A stretch of 64,000 nt of DNA from Aquilaria yunnanensis. Its lineage: Eukaryota > Streptophyta > Magnoliopsida > Malvales > Thymelaeaceae. Positions 1 to 12,134 of this stretch are shown here, piece by piece; position 1 is the first letter of the stretch; every line of letters starts with the position of its first letter. The stretch covers positions 72,115,992 through 72,179,991 of the forward strand of contig CM077600.1 in NCBI GenBank assembly GCA_039654915.1, in the 5' to 3' direction. The notes beneath the pieces were generated by a model that searched no databases, had not been told where the DNA came from, and saw only the letters and a list, made by a program, of their open reading frames with translations. A program made the translations under genes and the position numbers.

Positions 1-532
1 CAAACCTTGGTCAAATCTTGTTTATTTGGGTTAAGTTTGGGTTTAAAGTAAAGGTTAAGTTTCCAAAACTCATTTTTAACTCTTGAGACACGGCCCGAGA
101 CTTCAAGATGCAAAAATTACAATTTTTCCCCCGAACATTATTTGGTGCCTTAAACTTCTCGAAACTTATAGAGCTTTGCTTAACATACTAATTCTTGCTA
201 TGTGAACTTGAAATATGGTTCCAAACTAGGTTTTAACTACTTTACCTTCTTCCTTAATCAAGCTTCCGGCTATGAGAGTCACAATAGTTTAATAGTTGAA
301 TAGGTTAAACTGCAGCTTGGAGTCCTCAACAGTTTGAAGAATGCTCTAGGCTTTAACATTGGCCAAAGTAAAATAGCTAAATTAGATGAAATTTTGGTTT
401 AAGAGCTATTGTCTCCAGATCCTATTGTTGTAACCTTAAACTATCTTTGGATGGTTGTTTATGAACAAAAACTGGAGTGTTTGTGTTTAAATTGCCTCAG
501 CGTTCATTTCTGATGAAGGGCTTGATTTTATT
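1..532. other. No gene seen; AT-rich intergenic DNA
   Basis: No open frame or splice-supported coding segment is convincing here. The first 150 bases read like decayed retrotransposon sequence, but no end or duplication can be placed inside the window. Confidence 0.5.
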
Positions 533-1056
533 CGAGTAAATTATTTAAATAGTCCATAACTTTAATTATCATTTCCTTTTAGTCCTTAACCTATTGAATG
601 TTCTATTTTGCTTCATTTTTGTCATTCATTAGATGAAATTCATTACTTGATAATAACTATTTAACATAAACTTTTGAAATTCTAATTTAAATAGTTGGTA
701 ACTATCTTCCAATAAATTTAAACAATGACAGTAAGTAGATAGTTTAAAATAGTATTTTTTTTTCTTCTTGAATGAAATGAGTTCAATTTACAAAGAGTAA
801 AAAATGTAATTTGAATTTTCCATTAATTATAAAAAGTTATTATATAGATTAAATTTATCATAAGGTAGTTACTGGATATTTTAAATTATGATCTAAAAAG
901 TTGATATCAAACAAATATTTTGAGTTAACAAATTTCATCCAATGGGGAATAAAATGAAATGTTTTTAATATGTTTAAGACCAAAATAGAACATTCAATAT
1001 GTTAGGGACTAAAATAAAACAATAATTAAAGGTTAAGGACCATTCACACAATTTAC
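533..1056. mobile_element. MITE with long inverted ends (Mutator-like type)
   Basis: The first and last roughly 110 bases are imperfect inverted repeats of one another; both contain a shared block around TTGAATGTTCTATTTTG. The element is flanked by the direct repeat TTGATTTTATT at 522-532 and 1057-1067. An 11-bp duplication fits a Mutator-like non-autonomous element better than other superfamilies. There is no coding capacity. The left end has three extra bases (CGA) before the matched terminus, so that edge may be off by a few bases. Confidence 0.7.
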
Positions 1057-1067
1057 TTGATTTTATT

Positions 1068-2757
1068 AAGATGTAAGTGGGCCGGACTCATAAGGCTCTA
1101 GCTCAGCCCCTTAGCTAAACGGCATGAGGTTGTTCAAGCTCAACCCAATGGTTCACCAGGCTCAAATGGCACATATAAATATTTAGTATCAGAATTATGA
1201 CTTAGATGAAAGATGGAAATTGAATGTGTAATTTTCTACATAAATAACCATAGAAGAGAAATTATAAAAGCCTATCCCAAACTTTATAATCCTTTTTCTG
1301 CTCTACCCTGATTTTGTAAACTTCATAAAAGAGCCACCATCTTCCTCTATAAGCTATCACATCAATCTTGGATGCAAAGTTTGCAGAAATTGTGATCAAA
1401 GGATCCAACTCACGGGGGAATCTTACAAAGGTGCTTGTATCAAACACAAGATCAAGGTGAGGCTAAGATGAAGTTGAGACGAGGTCACCCATGGTGAGGT
1501 GGGATGAGGTTGAGGCGAGGTTCAACGCTGAGGTTAAGCCGTTAAGGTGAGGTCGAGGCTATGACGGCACTGCACCGGAGGGGGGGGGGGGTTGTCACTC
1601 TATTGTTCATGGACTCATGGGAATTGGACTTGGAGAGATAATATGTGAAGGCTCGACTGGGCTAGATAAGAATTAGAGCCGGGTATAACTGGATCAAGGC
1701 TCAGTTCATTTAAGTACTAAGCTTGAAAATATGGTCGAACTCGAGCCAAGCTCAAGCTCGGGAAGCCCCATAAAAGCTCGATATGTTTACAACTCTAGAT
1801 TTTATGCAGTTACTTGGTGCAAGATGCACTAAGTCCACACGCTAGGGCCTTTGACACTACATTAGAATGTGTTATAGTCCAGCAAGTTTAATTTTTTTCC
1901 CATGCCATATTGGTTTTTCTTGCATAAACTTCCCTAATTTAAACTAGACTTGCTACCAGCATTTGCATCAAAACACAAGTTTTTGCTGGAATATGCATTT
2001 CAGTCCCATTTCTGCAGGTTCATGTGCTAGCATTTTGGGGTTTGAGGCTATAATTTGGATTCAAGTCTTGAAAGTCTGGTTTTTCACTTCAAACAACTTT
2101 ACTTTGGTAAGATGAACATGTTCCCAATATTTGTTTAAAAAATTTTAACCATAATTCAATTTTACTATTTAAACCAGAATTTACAAGTTCATTTTTCTGC
2201 AGAACCGTTCCTGTAGTCAGTTCCTTACCCGCACTTTGACCTAATCTTTGACTTCCAGTTTAGAGACCTTAACTGAGTCTCAGACCTTCCATGCGACCTT
2301 TAAATCACGATTGAAACTTGTTTGAACTTTCAAACCTGGATTTAGGGTTTTGTCCTGTGCCTTGATTAGAGTAACTTCACAAATGCTGTTTGAAAACCTA
2401 GAAATCAGCTTTGGGATTCTTCTAAGTGCATTGAAATAATACCCCAGGCACGGCATAATTGATCTTTGTCATGTGTCAAGGCTTTAGCAACATGATTTAG
2501 TGGACCTGCTATAGAACTTAAGTTCCAATAACTTCTATTTGGGACCATCCATCACAGCATCAAACATCGAATAGTAGCATCAATTGTAACCACAATGTTG
2601 AAAAAAGTTTGACAAAGTTAGGATACATGGGCAGAGCTTATTTAAAACGCAGTCACATTCAAATTATACAAGCCAACACTAGCTTGCTCAAAAACTAACC
2701 CACATTACGGCTGAGATAAGACTACAGAAATGCTAAACGTAATTCTGAGCAAAGATT
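1068..2757. other. Intergenic DNA, probably including the B12D 3' UTR
   Basis: No supported gene. At 1080-1800 there is a degenerate stretch with repeated GCTC/GAGC-type words and a run of 11-12 G residues near 1578. A 61-codon open frame at 1262-1447 on the minus strand has no recognisable domain. The last 150-200 bases before 2758 are the likely 3' UTR of the neighbouring minus-strand B12D gene. Confidence 0.5.
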
Positions 2758-4628
2758 TCACTTGGGGTCGGTGAAGAAGCTGTTCAGGGACGGCATGATT
2801 TCAGGAGCTCTATTGCGGACATATTTCCTCAGAACATGCTCCGCATACTTCTCTCCTTCAGCAAAGTTATCCAACACCCCAGCAGCCCTGTTCTCCTTGC
2901 TCACCCTGCTTGTTTCAGCCACAGATATTTAACAGGTTATAACTTAACAAGAGGCATCCAAAACACTAGTTTTGCATAAATCTTGATCTAGTGTAGACGT
3001 TTCCACACTTCATCCTATTTAAAAGATTATAATCTTCAATACATATCCATAAACCTTTCAACTAACAGTAGTTTTTCCTTATGATAACTAAATATAAGCA
3101 TTTGCGTGTGTCATACAGACAGAAAAAAAAAATTGTGAATCTCATGTAAGTGCTATATGATAAAATGTTTCAAAATCTATATAAGAAACAGAGACACTAG
3201 ATTGAGTTTAACAAACAAGCACAGGAAAAAGCCAACACAAGAACATGTGACAGTCAGTTGGGTACATGAAATTGACAATTAGGTCAACTCCTAAGCTACA
3301 AATTGCATTGTTCCTGTGCAAGCGCGCATGTAAAAAATATGTAAAATGAAGTATAGGTCAGAAACAATACAAAACCATCTAGGAGTATCCTGCACATACC
3401 TTTTATTATCTTACTTTAATTATATTTCACATTGTTACTATATTTCCACACAAGATTTTTACATAACTCAAAAGTTTTATGAAGACTTGCCCCCAACAAG
3501 AAAATTTCCTAGGTCAACCACAGATGAGAAAAGTAGTCCCACTGAGGGGAGAAACAATAAAATTCTTTATGGGTATTTCATATTTTAAAGGGCATCCCTT
3601 ACAATGGGAACAAAAATCACTAACTTAAACAAGTATAAAGCACATTACAATAACAAAACCATCAACAACAAAAGATGATACAGTTGCACTGTACGGAACA
3701 CTTGAATTATTTTTTGAGATACAAAAGAAAAGTTCTAGTCTTCAATATACTGGGAATATAAGTACAAAAGAATTTCAAATCTAACTCTCATATTGATATC
3801 TTGATTCACCTCACTAATATTACTTTTCATAGCGGCACACTGCTCACAATACTCGTGACTCAACATTATAACAATTAAGCCCATGAATCTTTGTGATTGT
3901 AGACCCTCTTGTCAGACTAGTTAACTTGAGCTTCCCTAGGAAACCCTTAAAAATTAGTAGCAAAAACCATCAACCCCAACACCTCTGGTTCAACAAAACC
4001 AAACAAAGAGTACAAAGACATTAGCTATGCTGGAACCTAAGGCCATGGCAAACTGAACTAACTGAGAAAACACGTTTTAAGGCTTTGACAGAATAACCTC
4101 TTATGAACAGTAACCGGTATACTAGCACACAGATGTTCTGAATCTGATATTAGTAGGAGAAATAAGATACTCGTGAGACCTAAAAATTTGCTTTCGATGA
4201 ATAGAGAGCTCCGGTAGACAAGATTTTTACTTGAAGATAAAAATCAAAAGATCCATCAAGCACTCCCAAAACCTAAGATTTGCTTCAGATGAATCAAGAT
4301 TTCCAATAACGCCCTCACTATTTCTTCCTAGAGAGACATTGAAAATGAGATATAGAGACCTGACTTCAGGATTGATGCAAATATTCCGAACCAACTGCAG
4401 ACCGCAAATCCCTACGGCGACACTAACAGCTGCGAACAGCGGATAAACCTGCAGATTCGTCACCATTAATAATCCAATCAACAAGTTAACGATCAGAAAT
4501 GGACTGAACAAAAAGTCAACTCAATCCGGGATCCCAAAGTTCTGATCCGAGGGAAAAAAAACAAAGAGGCCGATCCAGAAACACCAGATCGAACCTCGTA
4601 CCTCGGGCCTCAACCACCGGTTTGCCAT
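2758..4628 (-). CDS. B12D: B12D protein (NADH-ubiquinone reductase complex I MLRQ-type subunit), three exons
   Basis: The gene codes for a small mitochondrial inner-membrane protein of the B12D/MLRQ family, associated with respiratory complex I and linked in plants to seed development and germination. Exon 1 is 4602-4628 (MANRWLRPE), exon 2 is 4360-4448 and exon 3 is 2758-2905. Both introns (4449-4601 and 2906-4359) have GT and AG borders, and the phases agree. The product is 87 residues, the usual family length. Exon 2 supplies the single hydrophobic membrane segment (VYPLFAAVSVAVGICG) and the family signature LVRNICINPEV. Exon 3 gives KENRAAGVLDNFAEGEKY and ends in FFTDPK. No disabling change is seen. 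The start is the only ATG that yields the family N-terminus. A Mutator-like insertion sits 107 bp upstream and could affect expression. Confidence 0.95.
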
Positions 4629-4735
4629 TAGAATTTCAGAGGTTCGCAGGGACGGAGCAGGCGGAGGAAACCGAGACATAGAATTCGAGGAGACTGAAGT
4701 AAAAAATAAGGAGGATGAGGGCAGTAAGTTATCTT
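4629..4735 (-). promoter_or_regulatory. Residual 5' UTR / proximal promoter of B12D, cut by a transposon
   Basis: Only 107 bases separate the B12D start codon from the end of a Mutator-like element. The last ten (4726-4735, AAGTTATCTT) are the target-site duplication. The insertion therefore lies in the 5' UTR or core promoter. No clear TATA box is visible in the remaining stretch, so the original promoter was probably displaced to beyond 8324. Confidence 0.55.
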
Positions 4736-7700
4736 GGGTAAATTGCACCTGTGGCTTCTAACGTTTTATTATTGTCTTATTTTGAACCCTAATCACAAAA
4801 TTTCTCATGGGACGTACTCAATCTCAATTTTTTGTTTTATTTCAGACCTTTGGAAGACGGAATGTGTTAAAAATAACGGAAATGACCATGTGGCATGCCG
4901 ACTTGGGATAGATGCCCAAAATTGGCTAAATCAGACATTTTGGGCCTATGTTACAAAAAAATGAAAAAATTCAAGGCCTGTACAAGGTTAGTCCACACCT
5001 ATCCTTCCTCTTTCCTTTCCCGCTATCTCCAGCCCTCCTTTGCCTCCTCCGCCCTCAACTGATTGTTGCCCGATTTTCTCCGATTCCAACCCCAGATGTT
5101 GTCCAATTCCAATCCTCGATTTTGGCCACAGATGCAATTTACCCAAATGCTTCGCTGAGTCGACGGTGGGAGATAGGTCGGGTTGCGGGTCCGACTTCAA
5201 TTTGCTGGCCAGAGGACTAAACGGAGGATGACGGTTACTCGGCCTTCAGTGGCAATGTCGCGAAATGGGTATGACCAGGAGTAGTGGAGGCAGTCGGCAA
5301 ACCAGAAGCAGCCGAGATGGATGTGAATTATCCTTCCCTTCTTCTCCCTCGGCTTGGCACGGACGGTGGAGGGGCAACATCTAGGATGTGTGGTGCAGCA
5401 TTGGGCAGACCAAGGGCGGCCAACTAGGAAGGATGATGGCTGGGGATGGAGGCTAGAAGGCATCGAAATATCGTGCAACAAGAGAAGACAAGGAAAGGCT
5501 GGAGTGGTGGAGGATGGAGGAGGAAAGAGAGATGTGGGCTAATCCTATATAGGCCCTAATTTTCTTCATTTTTTGAAACATAATGTTACCCACTCCGGGG
5601 TAGTCCAGTTATGGTATCAAAACTGTGCATTTAGACTCCCAGGATTGGTAATGTTCTGTAGGCCATCAAAACACTACCCTTAATGTGCATACCCAAGTGG
5701 CCCTCTTGGGCACTATGTAAACACATGCATATTGGTCTAACCATCACACACATATTCACATTTCATGCACACCATGGCAACTAAGAAGGAAAACACTAGC
5801 ACAAGTCTTAGTTTTGGCTTCCACACATTAGGCAATCTTGTTAAGTTCTAGTGGCTAGCTACTGCACCTGTAACTTCTACTAATAAACTGTATCATTCTA
5901 GCCTCATACCCCCCCTATTTTATTTTATTCATTACCAAGTAGAGACTTAGAGCAAACCAAGGAATTTTGTTTTACATCAATAGCCCACCTACGGACCAAG
6001 TTATGGATTTTTTAAATTGGTTACAAAATTCTGACCAAATGAACAGTAACTCAGCCAAATTTGCAACGTCATATCTTTGGTTACAAGGATCCAAATCCAG
6101 AAATTCGAAATTCCAGTTCAACCTCTAGATGTTCTCTAGGTGTGGTCAAAATTTCATACCAAGATTGATTCTACATAGAGAGATATTAAACTTTAGGTAC
6201 ATGGTCAAAATTCTGGCAACTTTTGGACCATTTTACCCATACAATTTTTCAAACCATGCAAACACTTCATTCACAAAGGGAAAGCCCACCAAGGCTATCC
6301 CATACATGTCCAATACACATATTAATTACATTCTCTTGCATCTAGCAACTTTATGTGGCCAAAACAGAATTTACAAGCAAGCAGCCTATCATTCACACTT
6401 AAGCAGCTTTGCACCACATCACTTACATAGCCAAAACATTACTCAAATGTTTACATACTTGTCTCATCTTACATACACTACATGTAAATGCATACATGCA
6501 CTACAATATGGTATTAACTCAGCTAAATACACACCCTAGGTTACAGGAGGTCCTGAGACACAATGGACTCCAAAAACAGGATGCTGGACAGCTGCTGCAC
6601 AACACAGTAAGTACCATCATTAAAAATACCAAATGTGCTCCTAAAATCACCAAAATTTCCAGATCACAACTAGACATATGGAAGTTCATGTACCTGAAAT
6701 TTCAGATCAAAAATCAAACCACAAAGGTTAGTTTGAAGGTAATCTTTCAGTTGGACCTAAAATGACAGAATTAAGGGGAGTAAGTTTCATTGAGAAACTT
6801 AGTAAGGGTAACACTTGGTTTCTTAAGGTAATGTGATCCTCATTAAAACCTGCATCCAAAGACACTAAAACACAAAAACCACAATGCATATATACAAGAT
6901 ATAGCAACCAAATGCAGCAGCCAAACACAAACAACAAACACATGAAATGTGGCAGCAGCATATACCATAGGTTAGTCCATAAAACACATAATAAACATAA
7001 CCAAATCACTATGGCAGCCCTCCTCAAGCTAATGCTTGGTCTTAGGAGGATTTTAACACTATTTAGTACTAACTTTGGGCTCTAGAAACCCTCACTTTAC
7101 TGCCATCATTGTGCACTTCACACTAGGTCACAAAACCTTCAATAAGTGCACTCCCCTCACTAAGCTTGGTTCATCAAGCTCATGGCTCTCTTCCAACCTT
7201 AGCCCTAGCTCCATGGATGTTTCAAAATTTCAGAAAACAGTCCATGAGAGCAAGAGAACCCTTACCTTGATGGGTATGCTAAAATTGGAGCTTGATCTTA
7301 GGTGCACTCAAGCAATAGCACCAAATAGCTTCCAATTGTGCTTCCTTGACTTCAATTGCAAGTAGTTTTGAGTTTGAAGATATGGTGGCTACGGAGGAAG
7401 TGTGGAGGAGAGGGATGGCTTTATTTTTGCTGGTGGAGGCCGAAATTTAGAGAGCAAAGGTGGTCTTGACTACTTAAATAGTCAAAAGTACACTAAACAC
7501 ACTTAAGTAGTCTTAACCTTGTCTTATGTCATTTTCTTTGCTACAAGACTATGGTTTCTTAGTCTTAATCTCTTGGCCCACATTTGACCATCCTTATCTT
7601 CCTTTAGCGACCCTCCTTATGTGGGATAACCCCACAAAACTTCCATTTGACTTAAGTCATAGACATACACATCTTAAGGCCTACATTAGAACACTTAGGT

Positions 7701-8314
7701 CCTTTATACCTTTTTGTGTTTTCTTTGTCCTTAGTTGTCTTCCATAAGCAATTTGGTCCTCCAATAGCACTTTCATACCATTCATATCCTTCCCATAACT
7801 TTCCAAATCTCTTTTGTGAAAGTTTTTGCAATTGAGTATCCGAATTTCCAAAACCTTACAAAAAAGTTCATAGGTTGCTTGAAAAACAAGCAATCCTTAA
7901 GGCTTTTCTTGGGGGCTAAGTTACCAACTTAGAACACTTTTAAGGAGGTGTTGATCATGCCTTTTACCCCCCATACTTCAAACACTATGGTGAGAATTAC
8001 ACAATATAATGGTTTTTAGCCATTATGACACAATTGTAATTCTCCCATTTTATGAGGTGGTAACACATAAGCCCTAAATGTCTGATGTAGCTAATTGTGG
8101 GCACCTATAGCTGATGGTTTATTGTGCCACATGGGCAACTACCCCAAGTTAGCATGCCACATAGCCATTTTCGTTATTTTTAACACTTTCTGTCATTTAA
8201 AGGTCTAAAATGAAATAAAAAATTGAGATTGAGGACGTTCTATGCGAAGTTTTGAGGTTAGGGCCCAAAATAGGACAATAATAAAAGGTTAGAGGCCACA
8301 GGTGCAATTTCCCC
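4736..8314. mobile_element. Non-autonomous Mutator-like element (MULE) with about 185-bp inverted ends
   Basis: The left end (about 4736-4920) and the right end (about 8130-8314) are long inverted repeats, starting GGGTAAATTGCACC and, on the complement, GGGGAAATTGCACC. The flanks carry the perfect 10-bp duplication AAGTTATCTT (4726-4735 and 8315-8324), in the size range typical of Mutator-like elements. Without its nested 2.48-kb solo LTR the element would be only about 1.1 kb. The interior (4930-5583) is more GC-rich than the surroundings and open in several frames, so it may be captured host sequence (Pack-MULE-like). I recognise no protein in it and no transposase. Confidence 0.85.
5584..8065. 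mobile_element. Solo LTR, 2.48 kb, nested in the MULE
   Basis: The segment begins TGTTACC, ends GGTAACA and is flanked by the 5-bp duplication CATAA (5579-5583 and 8066-8070). That is the signature of an LTR left after recombination between two LTRs. Its length is typical of long-LTR Ty3 lineages such as Tekay. It has no coding domain; the open frames inside (for example 6129-6539 and 6728-7027) are not recognisable proteins. Orientation is not determined. Confidence 0.85.
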
Positions 8315-8338
8315 AAGTTATCTTACATTTATAAAAGA

Positions 8339-8786
8339 GGAAAAATTACAAAAACACCCTTGTGGTTTAGTCTAACTCACACTTTATCCTATTTTTAAAA
8401 ACTTACACTTTACCCCTTGTTTGCTTTACTGTGTCCGACATTAACTTCTGAAACCCTAATTTAAACTGTCTGATAATAATGTTCCAATAACTTTAAGATT
8501 TTAGATATTTTTTTCATAGCTAATTGATACTTAAAAAATACTAATATGTATTTACAATGAGAAAAATGCATTTACAAAAAAGAAAAGCTGATAATTTAAA
8601 ATGTATATTAACTATAAAAAAATGTTGAAGAGAGTAAAATTACTGGAAGATAACTATCGTGTAGTTTAAATACAGTTTCAGAAGTTATTATCAGACAATG
8701 TAAAAAATACAAGGGACAAAGTGTAAGTTTCTAGAAATAAATTGGGCAAATTATAAGTTAGGGCATGAGTATAATTATAAGTTTCC
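8339..8786. mobile_element. MITE, 448 bp, with long inverted ends and 9-bp duplication
   Basis: About 150 bases at each end are imperfect inverted repeats; both arms contain AAACTTACACTTT-like and TGTCTGATAATAA-like blocks. The flanks carry TATAAAAGA at 8330-8338 and 8787-8795. The 9-bp duplication and long ends point to a Mutator-type MITE. It lies only 14 bases beyond the larger MULE's duplication, so the two inserted almost side by side. Confidence 0.8.
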
Positions 8787-8835
8787 TATAAAAGAACCCT
8801 TAAGAAAAAGTACTAATAACAAGAATTATTTAAAA

Positions 8836-9308
8836 GGTAAATGGCATAGATCACCCATAAACTATCACTTATGCTGCATATTCGCTCATACAGTAAAATG
8901 TTATACCATCGCCATGAATTTATTAATAACATTATAATATTCACTTTATATGACTAAACTAAACATTTAAAAACAATTGAATGTCTAATATTTAAACCAC
9001 GTACTAATTGTCTTTCAATAAATTCAAATTGTTAATAATTTTTTTTAACAACTAATAAAAAATTTGATTTGTTAATTGTTTCTCTCTGTGAATGGAAGAC
9101 AGTCATTATTCTTGGAAGAAATCATGTAATTTTTGTCATCTTAGTTTAATATTTATGGTTGAATTATTTTCTAGGATCTTGAATTTGGTTTTGAATGTTC
9201 AATTTAGTCATTATCAATAGTTGCAAGATGATGGTGCAACAATTTATAATTTAAAGATACATATGTAACATAGGTGACAGTTTTTGGGATGTTTCTTTTC
9301 ATTTATCC
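8836..9308. mobile_element. Probable MITE, about 470 bp
   Basis: The left end (GGTAAATGGCATAGATCACC) and the complement of the right end (GGATAAATGAAAAG) are similar. Both lead into a shared block of the type CCATAAACTATCACTTATG versus CCAAAAACTGTCACCTATG. The direct repeat ATTATTTA is present at 8825-8832 and 9309-9316. The interior is AT-rich and non-coding. Exact edges are uncertain by a few bases. Confidence 0.6.
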
Positions 9309-9316
9309 ATTATTTA

Positions 9317-11327
9317 GATATAGAATATTAGTCTCTTCAAAGATTCTTTGGTTAGCTTAAGTTGAATTTAAAATACTTCTGCTAATTTTTGCAGCTTTTT
9401 TTATTTGTGTGAAATTGATATTTTTTTTAAGGTTAATTCCATATAAGTGCAATAATAGGTTAAAAAACATTTTTTTGTTATATTGTAGTTTCCCCTTGAA
9501 CAATGGCCAATACTGCGCTTAGCTTCCTAACATTTAGAATATACATTTTCCCCCAGCATTTTAAATGTAGCCAACCAAACCATTGGTTAAAGTTATGGTT
9601 ATACTCCTTGAATTTGTGTTGATATTGCAATTACACATTGAGTTTTGGAAAATATACACTTTTCCTCATGCTTCTTTTGCATTGATTGGCGATAACTTTT
9701 AAAATCTTAATAGTTTTCCAAATCATTTGATATTTTTGACAATAAATTAACATTTAAAAATATTTTTTGTTTAAAAAAAATGATAGTTTAAATTATTCAT
9801 TAACTGCAAAAATATTTGCATAGATTGATAAAATAGTCCAGTAAATGTTCATTTTTATAATTTTTTTAATGCATTAAACTAGACAAAATTCATAAAAATT
9901 TAGTAAAATTACAAAAATTATATTTTCAATGGATTATTGCAACTACGTAATATCATATTTTAATTAAAATTAGTTTTAGAAAAAAAAGATGTAAGAATAA
10001 AAATAAACCATTTTAAAATTAATTGACTTAAATTAAAATAAATTAGATGTAAATTTCCAAAACTTACTGTAGGACACTGAAGAAAAAATAAATAAAAGGA
10101 AAAAGTGTAGAACTTCAAATCTCAAGAATTTAAATATATTATCAATAACTCTAACGAACGGTTGACTGACGATATTTAAAAAGTTGGGAGAAGGTGTTTG
10201 TTTACAAATCTAAAGCGGGTAAGCGTAGAAGCGACCATGGTTCAGGCAAAACTGTAATATACCTTTTTATAATGTGAAGAAATCATTAACTTTATTAAAA
10301 TATTTTATTCAGTGATTTGTTATACCTGTATAGCATCAGTTTCAAATAACACTGCTTAGGAACAAAAAATCTGTAAGTTTGAAAATCAGCCATCTTGGCA
10401 TAATCTGACTTAATAGAAAATGACCATGACCTAAGATTGTGAAAGGGTAAAATCTTGAAAAGTAATAATCCATGACTTTTAAAACATAAAAATGATTAAA
10501 TCACAATTATAAGGAAAAAATCAGAACCTGTGTTAGGTTAGATTGATATAATGATTTCTTGGATGCATTGACAAATTTTGAAAAGTAACTTTTCAGACTT
10601 ACAAATAGGAAATGATTGCGAAAAAAACTACGAATACAACATCTTTTTGAAAATAAGAGTCCAACAAATTGTTTTACGAATTCAATAAAATGCAACATTA
10701 TTTAATTTTTTTATCCTAATATTGATAATCAATTATTTTTATATTTTAAAAGTTGTGGAATATTTATTTTTAAAATGTTTCTCTCCGACAACAGTATATG
10801 AATTAATATTGAGCATATTCTTCTTTTCTTTTTTCTTTTTTTTTTTCTATTCAGTCTTTTATTCTTTTTTAAATTAGGGAATCTCCTACCAAGAAAATGA
10901 CGTGGTTGAACCTGACTGGAGTCCCAAGTTTACTTAAAACTGAGAAGAGGGATTGCAGTGATGGCTTCAAGCCTCCAACACATTCCTGGCAGCGGAGAAA
11001 CAAGTTTATTTCCTTGGCCAATTTTTATGGACACCCGATGTATGCCATATAACCACACCAAACTTTTAAGTTTTGAGCATTCTAGTTTATAAAGTTTATT
11101 TTCTATTTTGTTTTTTTTTATTATTTAAGAATTAATCAAACTTCCAAAGCTTTTCTCCTACTAGTAGTTAAAGATTATTATTAAGATTTTTTCAAACTAT
11201 CACCAAAGTTATGTAACAACCATAAAACCCATTGTTGAAGTAAAGGAGCAGTAAGATTATGTAAAACATTGACAAATAGCTGATAAAAATATTAATACTA
11301 ATTGATAAAATCTTTAAAAATTTGACT
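9317..11327. other. AT-rich DNA without a recognisable gene; includes upstream flank of the viral ORF
   Basis: No gene supported. Short segments near 9430-9680 and 10030-10260 look like degenerate transposon sequence, but no matching ends were found. The 63-codon open frame at 10507-10698 is not a known protein. The last 100-150 bases may be the leader of the pararetroviral polyprotein. Confidence 0.45.
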
Positions 11328-12134
11328 ATGTCTACTTCAAAGAGACAAGAAGAAGAAGAAACTGTGGGGAATAGAAAAATGAAGAAATCACAAGCTATAT
11401 TAATTAGGGATGTTGAAAAGAAATTAAAAAATTAGAATATTCTTAAAATGGATAAATGAGATAGTTATCAAAAAGGAACTTTTAATTTTAGAATGACTTA
11501 TGCCATTAAAACGGTAGGAAAAATTGTTCCAATAATGGAAGAAGATCATAAATTTGAATTGTTTTCAAAATATATGATCAAGGATCATCTAAAAAATTAT
11601 TTCAACCACTTGCATGTTGGACTAGTGGAAGTTGCTTTAAAACCTCTAACAATAAATGGTTTAAACACTTCTGTGATAATCGCCTTAAGGGATTGTAGGC
11701 ATAATAAATTCTCTGATTCTCTGTTAGGCGTTGTAGAATCAAGTCTTTGTGATGGACCAATTTATTTTAACTGTTATCCAAACTTTACCGTTTCTTTAAA
11801 ATATCCTCATATCATAAAAGTCTTAACTACAAATATCATGACATCTAGTTTTGATATGCTAAAAGGATCCCAAAATCTTTCTTTAGTTTATAAAATCTAT
11901 TACAAAGTAATGGCAACACAAATTGAGCCTAAGGCTCTAGAATTTGATACACGAAGAGAAATTTTATTATTAAAAGCTAATATAGAAAAAAGTCATGTTG
12001 TCATTCCAAAAGGAATCAAATGGAGAGACATCAAGCTTCCAGAAAAATGGATTTTCCAAAATGAGAAACCCATGAAACCTTTGAGGCCTCAAGAATTAAA
12101 AAGAATAATTGACTATGAAAATGGAGAAATTTAA
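11328..12134 (+). pseudogene. Pararetroviral movement protein domain (30K superfamily), decayed
   Basis: The frame begins with ATG at 11328 and a lysine/glutamate-rich N-terminus. Two stops interrupt it before the long open part that starts at 11493 (213 codons). This part has the layout of 30K movement proteins of plant pararetroviruses: a predicted beta-rich core with the conserved aspartate region (IIALRDCRHNKF) followed by a short GPIYFNCYPNF-like strand. Such proteins widen plasmodesmata for cell-to-cell spread. Here it is an inherited remnant of a larger polyprotein and carries stops, so it cannot be made intact. Confidence 0.75.

Noticed and set aside
1262..1447. 61-residue minus-strand frame with protein-like composition
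   Set aside because: No family recognised, no neighbouring exons found, and length expected by chance.
3346..3588. 80-residue plus-strand frame
   Set aside because: It lies in the second intron of B12D, on the other strand, with no domain or coding signal.
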